41,586 bases of DNA from Desulfuromusa sp. (GCA_016744675.1 JADGDX010000021.1:1-41586), one strand, 5' to 3'; positions 9,374 to 18,913 are shown, counted from the first letter of the stretch. Numbers and translations: made by a program. Notes: generated by a model not told the origin, from the letters alone.

Positions 9374-12300
9374 TGTTACCAGAAAAATCTGTAGCAATTG
9401 TCGGGGGCGGTGGAATGTTTCCTAATTCACCGACCCTGGATCGTTTTTGGGATAATATTGTTTCTAACGTCAACACATCGAGACAACCTCCCGAAGGTCG
9501 CTGGATTCTGCCAACGGAAGATGTATTTGATCCTCAGCTAGGAAAGGAAGATAAGGTCTATTCGCAAAAAGCTTGTTTTCTCGATGATGAGCTTGATTCT
9601 CACTCCATTCCTGGCCTTAATATTGATCCTGATTTTTTGGCTCAACTTGACCCAATGTTTCGTTTGCTTTTGCGGGTTGGCCAGCAAACTCTCGAATCAG
9701 CTTCTGAAACTAAAATCAACCGTAGCAGAGCAGGGATTATTATTGGCAACCTTGCTCTCCCCAGTGAAAAATCATCTGACCTAGCAAGACATTATCTTGG
9801 CCAAACTTTTGTTGAAAAGCTATCCGATCAAGTTTTGTCATTTGACGAACCGGAAGTTGCTCCGATCAATCATTATGTTGCTGGGCTTCCTGCCGGTTTG
9901 CTAGCGAAAGCAATAGGATTTGAAGGAACCTGTTTTACTGTTGATGCTGCCTGCGCTTCTTCTCTTTATGCGATTAAACTAGCGGTTGATGAACTTCAAT
10001 CTGGTCGCCTTGATAGCGTTCTTGCTGGTGGTTTGTCGCGACCTGATTCTTTGTATACGCAGATGGGTTTCTCTCAATTAAGAGCCTTATCTCCCACTGG
10101 GACATGTTCCCCTTTTGACCAAAATGGAAATGGCCTTGTTGTCGGGGAGGGATGTGGCCTCGTCCTTTTGAAGCGAACCGTTGATGCACTTCGAGATGGT
10201 GATCATATTCACGCCGTGATTCGCGGTATCGGCCTATCTAACGATTTAGGGGGAAGTCTTCTTGCCCCAGCCTCTGAAGGGCAATTAAGGGCGATGCGTT
10301 CGGCGTATCAACAAGCAGGTTGGTCTCCAGATGATGTTGATCTTATAGAATGTCATGCAACGGGAACCCCTGTCGGCGATGCCGTTGAATTTTCCAGTTT
10401 GCAACAATTATGGAAAGACAAGGGGTGGAGACAGGGCCAGTGTGTTATTGGCTCAGTTAAAGCAAATGTCGGACATTTGTTGACGGCTGCAGGGTCAGCA
10501 GCATTGATTAAAACCCTTCTGTCCATGAAGCAGCAAACTTTACCACCCATGACAAACTTCTCTACTGCTGCTGCTGGAATCGAACTTGAAAAGAGCCCCT
10601 TTAAAATACTCGATCAACCTTGTCGCTGGGATGCAAGAAAAAATGATTCGCCTCGCCGAGCTGCAGTGAGTGCTTTCGGTTTTGGTGGAATCAATGCTCA
10701 CTTGTTACTGGAAGAGTGGGTCCCTAAGAAGGAAACGAATCGACCCGTAAGGTTACATCCTACGTTCGGACAACGCCAACAACCCATTGCAATAGTCGGC
10801 ATGGGAGCTCAATTTGGTCCATGGAAGAATCTTCGACAATTTCAGCATCGTGTCTTGGGAGGAGAAAATACAGCGAGAGTTTCTTCTCCTGAAAACTGGT
10901 GGGGCGCCCAGAACAGTCATTGGTACAAGAAAAAAGGTTTTGATAAAGTCAATTTCAAAGGTTTTTTTGTTCCAGAGGTTTCTTCTAGTCCAGGTGATTT
11001 CCGAATTCCACCTAAAGAACAGGAAGAGATGCTGCCGCGTCAATTGCTCATGTTAAAGGTTGCAGGAGAAGCTCTCCAAGATGCAAAACTGAGTGATGAA
11101 GATCTTTTATTTACTGGTGTCTATGTCGGCAGTAGCCTTGACCTTAATGCCACAAACTTTAGTTTTCGCTGGGGATTGCAAAAATATGCACGCCAATGGG
11201 CTGATGAATTAGGATTAAAGCTTGATAAAAACCAGTTTTTAGCTTGGTTACATGAATTACGTAACCAAGCAGGACCAGCGTTGACAGCGAATCGTACTAT
11301 GGGAGCTCTTGGAAGTGTTGTCGCCAGCCGAATAGCCAAAGAGTTCCGCATTGGTGGTCCAAGCTTTACCCTTTCAAGCGAAGAGAATTCTGGTCTAAGG
11401 GCATTAGAGGTGGGAATTCATTCCCTACAGGAAGGATCAATCAATCGCGCCATCGTTGGAGCCGTAGATTTGTCAGGAGATTTGCGTTCTGTCTTGTCTC
11501 GTCATCGTCAGGGATACTACTCTCCCAGTGGAATCAGCCGTCCCTTTGACCGCGACAGCGATGGTGGTGTGATAGGAGAAGGGGCCGCGGCAATCGTATT
11601 AAAGCGTCTCGAAGATGCGCGCCAGGATGGTGATCAGATCTATGCTGTGATCAATGGCATCGGTACGGCAATTGGTGGATCGATTGAAGATAATCTCCCT
11701 AATAAAAAAATCTATTCAGCTGCTATTGAGCAAGCTTGCCAAATAAGTCAAGTTGACCCTCGTTCAATTTCTTACCTGGAAACCGAAGGTTCGGGTGTCC
11801 CTGCAATAGATCATCTCGAAGCCCAAGCCCTTGGATTGTCGATCGGTTCTCAAAAGGAAAAAAGTCGTTGTGAAATCGGGAGTGTGAAAGCTGATATTGG
11901 TCATGCTGGCGCCGCCGCCGGTCTGGCATCGCTCGTTAAGACTGCACTGTGTTTAAAACATAAGGTTTTACCTCCAGTTCGTAACCTTCAATCATTAAGA
12001 GCTGAATGGATCCATCACGGAAGACATTTTACTGCTCCAGCAGGCCCACAATATTGGCTAAATAATCGGGCTGATGGCCCAAGGCGAGCACTTGTTAGTG
12101 GAATCGGCAGTGATAGCTCATGTTCTCATGCGATTTTGGAAGAGTATTGCGGAACAGAGTCACCACTTCAACAAACAGAATATAATCATCCTTTAGGAAT
12201 GTTATCTGAAGGTTTATTTGTTCTTGAAGGATCTTCGTCTGATCTCATTCTTTCTAAGATTGATCAGTTACGGCAATTATCTACTTCATCACAGTTGCCT

Positions 12301-15300
12301 ATTTATCATCTGGCTCAGATGTGGTTATCACAGAATCCTCTAGATCAGCAATTAAAATTTTGCCTTAGTTTGGTAGCATCGGGGATTGGTGATCTGACAA
12401 CACAACTTGATTTTGCTCAATCCTCAATTTCACTGAATCCGCAGCAACCTCTTGGCCGCGGTGGTGATCCTCAGATCAAAAGTTCGTTACGTGATCGTCT
12501 TTTTTACAGTCCCAACCCCCTTGGTCCTAAGGGAAAAATCGCTTTTGTTTTTCCTGGCTCAGGCAATCATTTTGCAGGGATGGGGCGAGATCTCTCTTCT
12601 CTTTGGCCACATGTATACAGTCACCAGGAACGACACAGTAATTATTTAGCGGATCAATATCTCCCAGAACATTTTTGGTGTCATGAACTATCTGAAGCAA
12701 TAGAGAATGATCATAATGCACTGGTGATTTCACACGTTGCCCAATGTACGGCATTAAGTGATCTGGTGCGTACTTTTTCGATTCATCCTCATATGATCAG
12801 TGGTTATAGTCTCGGCGAATCGGCGGGATTATTCTCATCAGGAGCTTGGCGAGACCGTGATGGGATGCTGCAACGCCTCGCTAAATCACCCTTATTTGTG
12901 AATGAACTTGCCGGTGATTGCAAAGCAGCTAAACGTGTTTGGGGGATGAAATCCAATCAACAGGTTGACTGGGCTTTGGGAATGGTCAATCTCCCTGCTC
13001 ATGTTGTTAGAGACTATCTGCAAGATAAAAAACAGGTTTATCTGTTAATCATCAACACTGAGCATGAATCAGTGATTGGTGGGAATCGTCCTCAAGTTGA
13101 GCAACTGGTCGCTGATCTCGGCTGCCACTTTATCCCTCTGCATGGGGTAACAACTGTTCACTGTGAAGTAACTAAAGCTGTCGCTGATGCGTATCGAAAG
13201 TTACACCTTTTTGAAGTGACCCCGCCGCAAGGGGTTGATTTTTACAGTTGTGCTTTGGGGATAAAATATCCCTTAACATCTAGTAACGCAGCGGATGTTA
13301 TTCTGGCTCAGGCTCTTGAGACTATTGACTACCCTAAAGTTATAAAGCAACTCTATGCCGATGGCGCTCGCATTTTCATCGAAGTAGGCCCAGGGTCTTC
13401 TTGCAACCGTATGATACATAGTGTCTTGTCAGAACGAGATCACTTAACGCGATCTATTTGTGCTCCTTCCCTTGATTCAACAACTCAACTATTACGTTTA
13501 CTGGGCAGTTGCCTTGCAGAACGTATTCCTGTTGACCTGAAACCCCTTTATCCATCAATTCAACCGACTGTGAATCTTCAGTCAAATAAACCAAGCATTG
13601 AAACAATTATTGGTGGTAAAGGATTTAATCTTACATCGATCAAGAGAAGTATTTCTTACGACAAAACAGCTACATCAGACATAAAAGGCAAGGTAAGGGA
13701 TGAAAAGTTTATAACACCACCAGAGACTTCTCTTGATGACATTTCAGACTCTCTGTTATCTCAGTTTCAACAGTCTCTCACTGCCAGCGTTGATGCCCAT
13801 CAAACTTTCCTAGATTTTTCCAAAACAATGGAAGAGGCTCTTTCGTCTCAGATTTCTCTACAGACAACGCTGCTACAGCAGTTAGTTGAAAGTGGTGAGA
13901 GTATTCCTTCTTTCATAGATCCTTCAGAACCATTCTTGTCAACACTATCGCCGCAATCACCTTTGACTACGAATAAATCTTCTCAGCAAACCGTTGCCTT
14001 TGACCGGTCCATGTGTATGGAATTTGCTATTGGTTCTGTTGAAACAATGCTTGGTTCTGATTTTGCTCAAGTGGATACTTTTCCGACGAGGGTACGTCTT
14101 CCCGATGAGCCTCTCATGCTTGTCGATCGGATTATAGAAATAGAAGGTGAGGCCTGTTCTATGTCACACGGCCGTGTCGTCACTGAACATGATGTGACCT
14201 CTGATCGTTGGTATCTTGATGGGGGACGAATACCGACCTGTGTCGCCGTTGAAGCAGGGCAGGCAGACTTATTTCTGTCCGGTTATCTTGGTATTGACTT
14301 TAAAACACAAGGAAATGCTGTCTACCGACTCCTAGATGCCGTTGTTACCTTCCATCGTGGTTTACCAGTTGTCGGAGACACGATCCACTACGATATCAAA
14401 ATAGAAGAATTTTTCCGTCAGGATCAAACCTACCTTTTCCGCTTTAATTTTGAAGGAACAGTTAATGGAGAGCCTCTTCTTTCTATGCGCCAAGGTTGTG
14501 CAGGTTTCTTCACAGCCGAAGATCTTGCTGCAGGAAAGGGGATTGTTCATACCAAGCTTGATTTAACACCACAGCCTGGAAAATTGCCGGCCGATTGGTG
14601 TGAACCTGTTAAATTGAAGGTTGAAGCGTATAACGAAGAACAGATTAATGCCTTATATGCAGGTAAGTTGGATGATTGCTTTGGCGATGTTTTTGCCTCG
14701 TTACCATTTAAGCCATACACTCTTCCAGGCAACAAACTGAAGCTTGTTGATCGTGTTATCAAACTTGATCCTCAAGGGGGACGTTACGGGATTGGTCAGA
14801 TTATTGCTGAAATGGATATTCATCCAGACGATTGGTTTTTAACCTGTCACTTTGTTGATGATCAGGTCATGCCCGGAACTCTGATGTACGAATGTTGTAT
14901 GCATACCTTACGGATTTTTCTGCTGAGGATGGGATGGGTTGGTTCTGAAGGAGAAACCTGGTGTGAGCCTCTTCCGGGAGTTGGAAGCGGTTTGAAGTGT
15001 CGAGGACAAGTTATTGCTTCAACAAAAACAGTTTCATATCAAGTCAGTATTAAAGAACTGGGGTATGGGCCTGAGCCTTTTGCGATCGTTGATGCTTTAA
15101 TGTTTGCCGATGATCACCCCATTGTTGAAATTCCTGACATGTCAGTTCGGTTGGCTGGTCTTGATCGTCACAAAGTTGAATCACTCTGGCCGTCCAATGA
15201 TCAAAAATCATCAGGAATAAGATCAAATCAGGTTCTTTACGATACCGATAGAATTACAGCCTTTGCAATAGGGAATCCATCTGACGCTTTCGGAGAGCCT

Positions 15301-16308
15301 TATAAAGTTTTTGATCATGAAAGAAAAATAGCCCGACTTCCGGGACCACCTTTTCAATTTCTTGATCGAATTGTTGCACTCAATGGTGAGCCGTGGAAAT
15401 TGGTTGAAGGTGTGACAGTAACAGCAGAATATGACATACCTGTTGATGCCTGGTATTTTTCTGCAAACCGCCAATTGCAGATGCCGTTTTGTGTTTTACT
15501 CGAAATTGGTTTGCAGCCATGTGGTTGGTTGGCAGCTTATCTAGGTTCTGCTTTAACCAGCGAAACAGATCTGTCTTTCCGCAACCTTGATGGGAATGCT
15601 GTACAACATCGTCCCGTAACAGCACAAACAGGAACGTTAACAATCGATGTGAAAATTACCCGAATTGCCAGTAGCGGTGGAATGATTATTCAAGGGTACG
15701 ATTTTGCTGTTAGCGACAGTCAGGGTGTTGTTTATAGTGGTGATACCGTCTTTGGCTTCTTTTCTAAGCAATCTCTTGCTCAGCAGGTCGGAGTCCAAGG
15801 AGCTTCACTCTATCAACTTTCCCAGTCAGAGCAAGAAAGCGCTTTAACGTTTGACTATCCCCATGAATCTCCTTATCCAGAACCTAAGATGTCGATGGTT
15901 GATAGCATTGATGCATTTTTACCCGATGGCGGCCCTCATGGCCTTGGTTATATATGTGGCCATAAAGTTGTTGATCCACAAGAATGGTTTTTTAAAGCCC
16001 ACTTTTACCAAGACCCCGTTTGTCCCGGTTCTTTAGGTCTAGAATCATTTATTCAACTCCTCAAAGTTATTGCTTGCAAACGTTGGGATTGTCAGCGTGA
16101 TTCACAATTTGAAGCGCTTGCATGTCATGAACAACATAGTTGGAATTATCGTGGTCAGATTATTCCTGATAACAAAAAAATCCTTATTGAGGCGTGTGTG
16201 ACTTCTGTCGATGATGTGAATAAAATTCTTAAAGCCGCTGGATTTTTATCGGTCGATGGTAAAATTATTTATAAGCTTAAAGACTTTTCTATTAAACTTA
16301 ATCCTTAG
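9373..16308 (+). CDS. pfaC: PUFA synthase subunit PfaC-type: KS-CLF-AT-(DH' DH)x2
   Basis: Second multidomain subunit of the PUFA synthase, 2311 residues. Order: ketosynthase (1-455) with C194 (DAACASS), H328 (ECHATGT) and H368; a second KS-fold domain (about 468-930) whose cysteine position is E671 in SSEENSG, marking it as a chain-length-factor-like partner; an acyltransferase (about 1055-1350) with FPGSGNHFAGMG, S1146 in GYSLGES and H1263; a disordered linker; then four FabA-like hot-dog folds in two pairs. The second and fourth hot dogs hold the catalytic histidines H1826 (CHFVDDQVMPG) and H2210 (AHFYQDPVCPG), each with Glu 14 residues later where FabA has Asp. Hot dogs one and three lack this motif. 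The AT that is a separate PfaB protein in Shewanella is built in here, as in myxobacterial types. The ATG overlaps the pfaA stop by one base (TAATG). No acyltransferase of the AGPAT type is attached. Confidence 0.93.
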   Translation: MLPEKSVAIVGGGGMFPNSPTLDRFWDNIVSNVNTSRQPPEGRWILPTEDVFDPQLGKEDKVYSQKACFLDDELDSHSIPGLNIDPDFLAQLDPMFRLLLRVGQQTLESASETKINRSRAGIIIGNLALPSEKSSDLARHYLGQTFVEKLSDQVLSFDEPEVAPINHYVAGLPAGLLAKAIGFEGTCFTVDAACASSLYAIKLAVDELQSGRLDSVLAGGLSRPDSLYTQMGFSQLRALSPTGTCSPFDQNGNGLVVGEGCGLVLLKRTVDALRDGDHIHAVIRGIGLSNDLGGSLLAPASEGQLRAMRSAYQQAGWSPDDVDLIECHATGTPVGDAVEFSSLQQLWKDKGWRQGQCVIGSVKANVGHLLTAAGSAALIKTLLSMKQQTLPPMTNFSTAAAGIELEKSPFKILDQPCRWDARKNDSPRRAAVSAFGFGGINAHLLLEEWVPKKETNRPVRLHPTFGQRQQPIAIVGMGAQFGPWKNLRQFQHRVLGGENTARVSSPENWWGAQNSHWYKKKGFDKVNFKGFFVPEVSSSPGDFRIPPKEQEEMLPRQLLMLKVAGEALQDAKLSDEDLLFTGVYVGSSLDLNATNFSFRWGLQKYARQWADELGLKLDKNQFLAWLHELRNQAGPALTANRTMGALGSVVASRIAKEFRIGGPSFTLSSEENSGLRALEVGIHSLQEGSINRAIVGAVDLSGDLRSVLSRHRQGYYSPSGISRPFDRDSDGGVIGEGAAAIVLKRLEDARQDGDQIYAVINGIGTAIGGSIEDNLPNKKIYSAAIEQACQISQVDPRSISYLETEGSGVPAIDHLEAQALGLSIGSQKEKSRCEIGSVKADIGHAGAAAGLASLVKTALCLKHKVLPPVRNLQSLRAEWIHHGRHFTAPAGPQYWLNNRADGPRRALVSGIGSDSSCSHAILEEYCGTESPLQQTEYNHPLGMLSEGLFVLEGSSSDLILSKIDQLRQLSTSSQLPIYHLAQMWLSQNPLDQQLKFCLSLVASGIGDLTTQLDFAQSSISLNPQQPLGRGGDPQIKSSLRDRLFYSPNPLGPKGKIAFVFPGSGNHFAGMGRDLSSLWPHVYSHQERHSNYLADQYLPEHFWCHELSEAIENDHNALVISHVAQCTALSDLVRTFSIHPHMISGYSLGESAGLFSSGAWRDRDGMLQRLAKSPLFVNELAGDCKAAKRVWGMKSNQQVDWALGMVNLPAHVVRDYLQDKKQVYLLIINTEHESVIGGNRPQVEQLVADLGCHFIPLHGVTTVHCEVTKAVADAYRKLHLFEVTPPQGVDFYSCALGIKYPLTSSNAADVILAQALETIDYPKVIKQLYADGARIFIEVGPGSSCNRMIHSVLSERDHLTRSICAPSLDSTTQLLRLLGSCLAERIPVDLKPLYPSIQPTVNLQSNKPSIETIIGGKGFNLTSIKRSISYDKTATSDIKGKVRDEKFITPPETSLDDISDSLLSQFQQSLTASVDAHQTFLDFSKTMEEALSSQISLQTTLLQQLVESGESIPSFIDPSEPFLSTLSPQSPLTTNKSSQQTVAFDRSMCMEFAIGSVETMLGSDFAQVDTFPTRVRLPDEPLMLVDRIIEIEGEACSMSHGRVVTEHDVTSDRWYLDGGRIPTCVAVEAGQADLFLSGYLGIDFKTQGNAVYRLLDAVVTFHRGLPVVGDTIHYDIKIEEFFRQDQTYLFRFNFEGTVNGEPLLSMRQGCAGFFTAEDLAAGKGIVHTKLDLTPQPGKLPADWCEPVKLKVEAYNEEQINALYAGKLDDCFGDVFASLPFKPYTLPGNKLKLVDRVIKLDPQGGRYGIGQIIAEMDIHPDDWFLTCHFVDDQVMPGTLMYECCMHTLRIFLLRMGWVGSEGETWCEPLPGVGSGLKCRGQVIASTKTVSYQVSIKELGYGPEPFAIVDALMFADDHPIVEIPDMSVRLAGLDRHKVESLWPSNDQKSSGIRSNQVLYDTDRITAFAIGNPSDAFGEPYKVFDHERKIARLPGPPFQFLDRIVALNGEPWKLVEGVTVTAEYDIPVDAWYFSANRQLQMPFCVLLEIGLQPCGWLAAYLGSALTSETDLSFRNLDGNAVQHRPVTAQTGTLTIDVKITRIASSGGMIIQGYDFAVSDSQGVVYSGDTVFGFFSKQSLAQQVGVQGASLYQLSQSEQESALTFDYPHESPYPEPKMSMVDSIDAFLPDGGPHGLGYICGHKVVDPQEWFFKAHFYQDPVCPGSLGLESFIQLLKVIACKRWDCQRDSQFEALACHEQHSWNYRGQIIPDNKKILIEACVTSVDDVNKILKAAGFLSVDGKIIYKLKDFSIKLNP

Positions 16309-16318
16309 GGAGGCTCTG

Positions 16319-17704
16319 ATGGAAACCCGTAATGTTGAATATGCCATCCTTGGCGTCGGTACGTCTGGGCTTGGTGCTTTTAGCCGAATTCGTAAACAAA
16401 CGGATAGCGTATTGCTCATTCAACACGGACCTTATGGAACAACGTGTGCTCGGGTAGGATGCATGCCGAGTAAGATGTTAATCGCAGCTGCTGATCTGGC
16501 TCATGCGATTGATGAGGGCGCTTATTTTGGGATTAATGGCCAATATGAAGTTGATGGGAAACGGGTTTTTGAGCGTCTAAAGGAGGATCGCGCCGAAAAA
16601 TTTGTCGGTGGGGTCTTAAAATATGTCAACAGCATACCAGATCAATTTAAACTCGAAGGAAAAGCTAAATTTGTTGATCAGCATACGCTTGAAGTTGATG
16701 GAAAGGTGCTGGTTAAAGCTGAAAAGATCATTTTAGCTTGTGGATCAACCCCTTATGTCTCTCCTGTTTTTCAATCTTTGTGTCACGAACTCGACAGCAG
16801 TGATACCATTTTTGAACTTGATGATCTTCCAAAATCTCTTGCAGTTGTAGGTCTCGGAGTTATTGCACTGGAGTTAGGCCAAGCATTCCATCGACTAGGG
16901 GTCGACACAACATTGTATGGTCGCAGTGGTCGGATCGGTTCCTTTTCCCATCCAGATATGCAAAAGGATGTCCTACGAACTCTCCAGCAGGAATTAAATA
17001 TTATTCCTCAGGGTGATTTTACCCATGCCCGCAAAGTGTCAGGTGGCTATGAACTCACGTATGTCACGAGTGAAGGAGAGTCCATCATCAAAACCTATGA
17101 AAGGGTATTGATTGCTAGTGGTAGATCCTCCAATTTGCGGAGCATGGATCTTGAAAAAGCTGATCTTACGCTTGATTCAAGGGGTTTGCCTCAATACGAT
17201 CCTTTGACAATGCAGTGTGGCGATGCTCCTGTATTTATCGCAGGTGACGCTACAGAAGATCTCCCTTTATGGCATGAGGCATATATTGAAGGTCGGATTG
17301 CTGCTGACAGTGCAATTCATTTTCCGACGAGAAAAGAAGGAACAAGAGCAACGCCACTTGGGATATATTTTACCGACCCACAAATGGCGTCTGTTGGGAA
17401 GATCTACAGTGATCTTGATCCTGAACAAACTGTCATTGGACGAGCAAAAATGGGGCAGGGGCCACGGCATGAAATCTATAATGATCATCGTGGCATGATC
17501 CAAGTTTATGCTGAAAAAAAGACTGGAACCCTACTTGGTGCTGAAATATTTGGGCGCGGAGCGGAACATATGGCTCAAACTCTTGTTCTAGCGATTGAAC
17601 ACGAGATGAGTGTGAGTGAAATTCTACAAATGCCCGTTTATCATCCATCTCTAGAAGAGGTGATGAAGACAGCCCTGAACAAAGCATTATTTCAACTCAA
17701 ATAG
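16319..17704 (+). CDS. Dihydrolipoamide dehydrogenase-like FAD/NAD(P) disulfide oxidoreductase
   Basis: Flavoprotein of the pyridine-nucleotide disulfide oxidoreductase class I family, 461 residues. It has an N-terminal FAD motif (GVGTSG, 12-17), the redox pair C43/C48 in TTCARVGCMPSK, an NAD(P) Rossmann motif (VVGLGVIALELG), the second FAD motif (FIAGDAT) and the C-terminal His-Glu pair H442/E447 in YHPSLEE that completes the active site of lipoamide and glutathione reductases. The longer reading frame begins at 16256, but AGGGAGG at 16307-16313 and homology point to the ATG at 16319. It lies 10 bases after pfaC, within the lipid-synthase operon. No lipoyl protein or 2-oxoacid dehydrogenase gene is nearby, so its substrate is unknown. 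The second strand of the NAD site ends in YGRSGR rather than an acidic residue, hinting at NADPH; this is inference. Confidence 0.88.
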   Translation: METRNVEYAILGVGTSGLGAFSRIRKQTDSVLLIQHGPYGTTCARVGCMPSKMLIAAADLAHAIDEGAYFGINGQYEVDGKRVFERLKEDRAEKFVGGVLKYVNSIPDQFKLEGKAKFVDQHTLEVDGKVLVKAEKIILACGSTPYVSPVFQSLCHELDSSDTIFELDDLPKSLAVVGLGVIALELGQAFHRLGVDTTLYGRSGRIGSFSHPDMQKDVLRTLQQELNIIPQGDFTHARKVSGGYELTYVTSEGESIIKTYERVLIASGRSSNLRSMDLEKADLTLDSRGLPQYDPLTMQCGDAPVFIAGDATEDLPLWHEAYIEGRIAADSAIHFPTRKEGTRATPLGIYFTDPQMASVGKIYSDLDPEQTVIGRAKMGQGPRHEIYNDHRGMIQVYAEKKTGTLLGAEIFGRGAEHMAQTLVLAIEHEMSVSEILQMPVYHPSLEEVMKTALNKALFQLK

Positions 17705-17717
17705 TTTTATAATGTAA

Positions 17718-17776
17718 AGGTGAACGTGTTTAGAATCTCTTCAGTCGGAGACACTTCACCTCTTTAGGGTTTTTGT
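17718..17776 (+). terminator. Possible intrinsic terminator or attenuator after the pfa genes
   Basis: AGGTGAA-C-GTGT (17718-17729) pairs with ACAC-TTCACCT (17751-17761), giving 11 base pairs with one bulged C and a 21-base loop. A T-rich stretch (TTTTTG near 17770) follows nine bases later. The loop is large and the T run is not adjacent to the stem, so termination may be partial and could set the ratio of pfa to ole transcripts. Confidence 0.45.
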
Positions 17777-17818
17777 GTTACAAAACCACCCTGCAAGATC
17801 GAAAGTATTTTGATTTTT

Positions 17819-17858
17819 TTGACTGATTAAGATCCCTTTTGAGTCAACGGGGTATAAA
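17819..17858 (+). promoter_or_regulatory. Inverted repeat and -10-like box upstream of oleA
   Basis: TTGACT (17819-17824) and AGTCAA (17842-17847) form a perfect six-base inverted repeat with 17 bases between, followed by TATAAA at 17853-17858. TTGACT would be a good -35 box but is 28 bases from TATAAA, too far for a simple sigma-70 promoter. A regulator-dependent promoter for the ole genes is possible. Weak evidence from sequence alone. Confidence 0.3.
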
Positions 17859-17869
17859 TAAAGAGATTA

Positions 17870-18913
17870 ATGAAATATTCAAGAGTTTACATAGAATCAG
17901 TTGGTTATGAATTGGCACCGATAGTGATGACCTCTGCAGAGCTGGAGAGTCGACTACAGCCAGTCTATGACGCGCTCCATATTGCTCCTGGGCAATTAGA
18001 GGCCCTCACCGGGATTCGTGAGCGCCGTTGGTGGAAACCCAATACCCCAATTTCTCATGGAGCAATTGCAGCTGCAAAAAAGGCATTGATGGAGCGCAAT
18101 ATATCTCCTGAGGATATCGGTGCAGTTGTTTACGCAGGTGTTTGTCGTGAGCATTTTGAGCCGGCAACTGCATGCCAGGTTGCTGCTGCTCTGGGTGTTC
18201 GAGGAAATGCTGCGGTTTATGATACGTCAAACGCATGTCTTGGAGTTTTAAACGGAGTCCTTGATATTGCGAATCGAATTGAACTTGGTCAAATTCGCGC
18301 TGGATTAGTTGTAGCGTGCGAAAGCTCCCGCGAAATCAACGAAATTATGATTCAGCGGATGCTTGACAACCCTTCTATGGGGCTATTTACCACTTCACTG
18401 GCAACTCTCACAGGTGGCTCTGGTGCAGCTGCAGTTTTACTGACCGATGGTTCTTTTTCACCTAACCGCCGCCCTAAATTACTTGGTGGAGTTAATATCG
18501 CAGAACCTCAATTTCATGAGCTTTGCCGTTGGGGGATTAAAACTGAAACATCTGGTCATCATGTTCCTTACATGGAAACGGATGCCGTTGCGGTCATGAA
18601 GCATGGCGTTGAATTAGGAAAAAGGACTTGGGACGCTTTCTCTCAAGAAGTTGGTATGACTGCTGAACGTATTGATAAGGTGATTTGTCATCAAGTAGGA
18701 GAAGCGCATCAGAAGTTGATTTTACAAACTATTGGTGTCGATCCGTATAAAGATTTCCCGACTTTTGAGTTTCTCGGAAACATGGGAACTGTTTCATTGC
18801 CTATCACTGCAGCCATAGCAAAAGAGCGTGATGAACTCCGACCTGGTGATCTTGTTGGCTTTCTTGGTATTGGCAGCGGATTGAACTGCCTGATGCTCGC
18901 GATCCAATGGTAG
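17870..18913 (+). CDS. oleA: OleA, acyl-thioester head-to-head condensing enzyme
   Basis: Thiolase-superfamily enzyme that condenses two fatty acyl thioesters into a beta-keto acid, the first step of long-chain olefin synthesis. It is 347 residues. The nucleophile is C123 in SNACLGVLNG; H274 (ICHQVGE) and N304 (FLGNMGT) complete the triad. The motif CREHFEPATACQ (92-103) matches the region that supplies the glutamate base across the dimer in Xanthomonas OleA. The GSGAAAVLL block separates it little from FabH, but the oleB, oleC and oleD neighbours settle the assignment. The ATG at 17870 has only a weak AAAGAG upstream. It opens the ole group after a 165-bp gap with a hairpin and an inverted repeat. 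Confidence 0.93.
   Translation: MKYSRVYIESVGYELAPIVMTSAELESRLQPVYDALHIAPGQLEALTGIRERRWWKPNTPISHGAIAAAKKALMERNISPEDIGAVVYAGVCREHFEPATACQVAAALGVRGNAAVYDTSNACLGVLNGVLDIANRIELGQIRAGLVVACESSREINEIMIQRMLDNPSMGLFTTSLATLTGGSGAAAVLLTDGSFSPNRRPKLLGGVNIAEPQFHELCRWGIKTETSGHHVPYMETDAVAVMKHGVELGKRTWDAFSQEVGMTAERIDKVICHQVGEAHQKLILQTIGVDPYKDFPTFEFLGNMGTVSLPITAAIAKERDELRPGDLVGFLGIGSGLNCLMLAIQW

Noticed and set aside
11341-11410. Second KS domain of PfaC as a damaged, inactivated ketosynthase
   Set aside because: Loss of the Cys with an otherwise well-kept fold is the normal state of a chain-length-factor domain.
16256-16318. 21-codon N-terminal extension of the disulfide oxidoreductase
   Set aside because: It overlaps the end of pfaC, and the AGGGAGG site plus the FAD motif position support the ATG at 16319.
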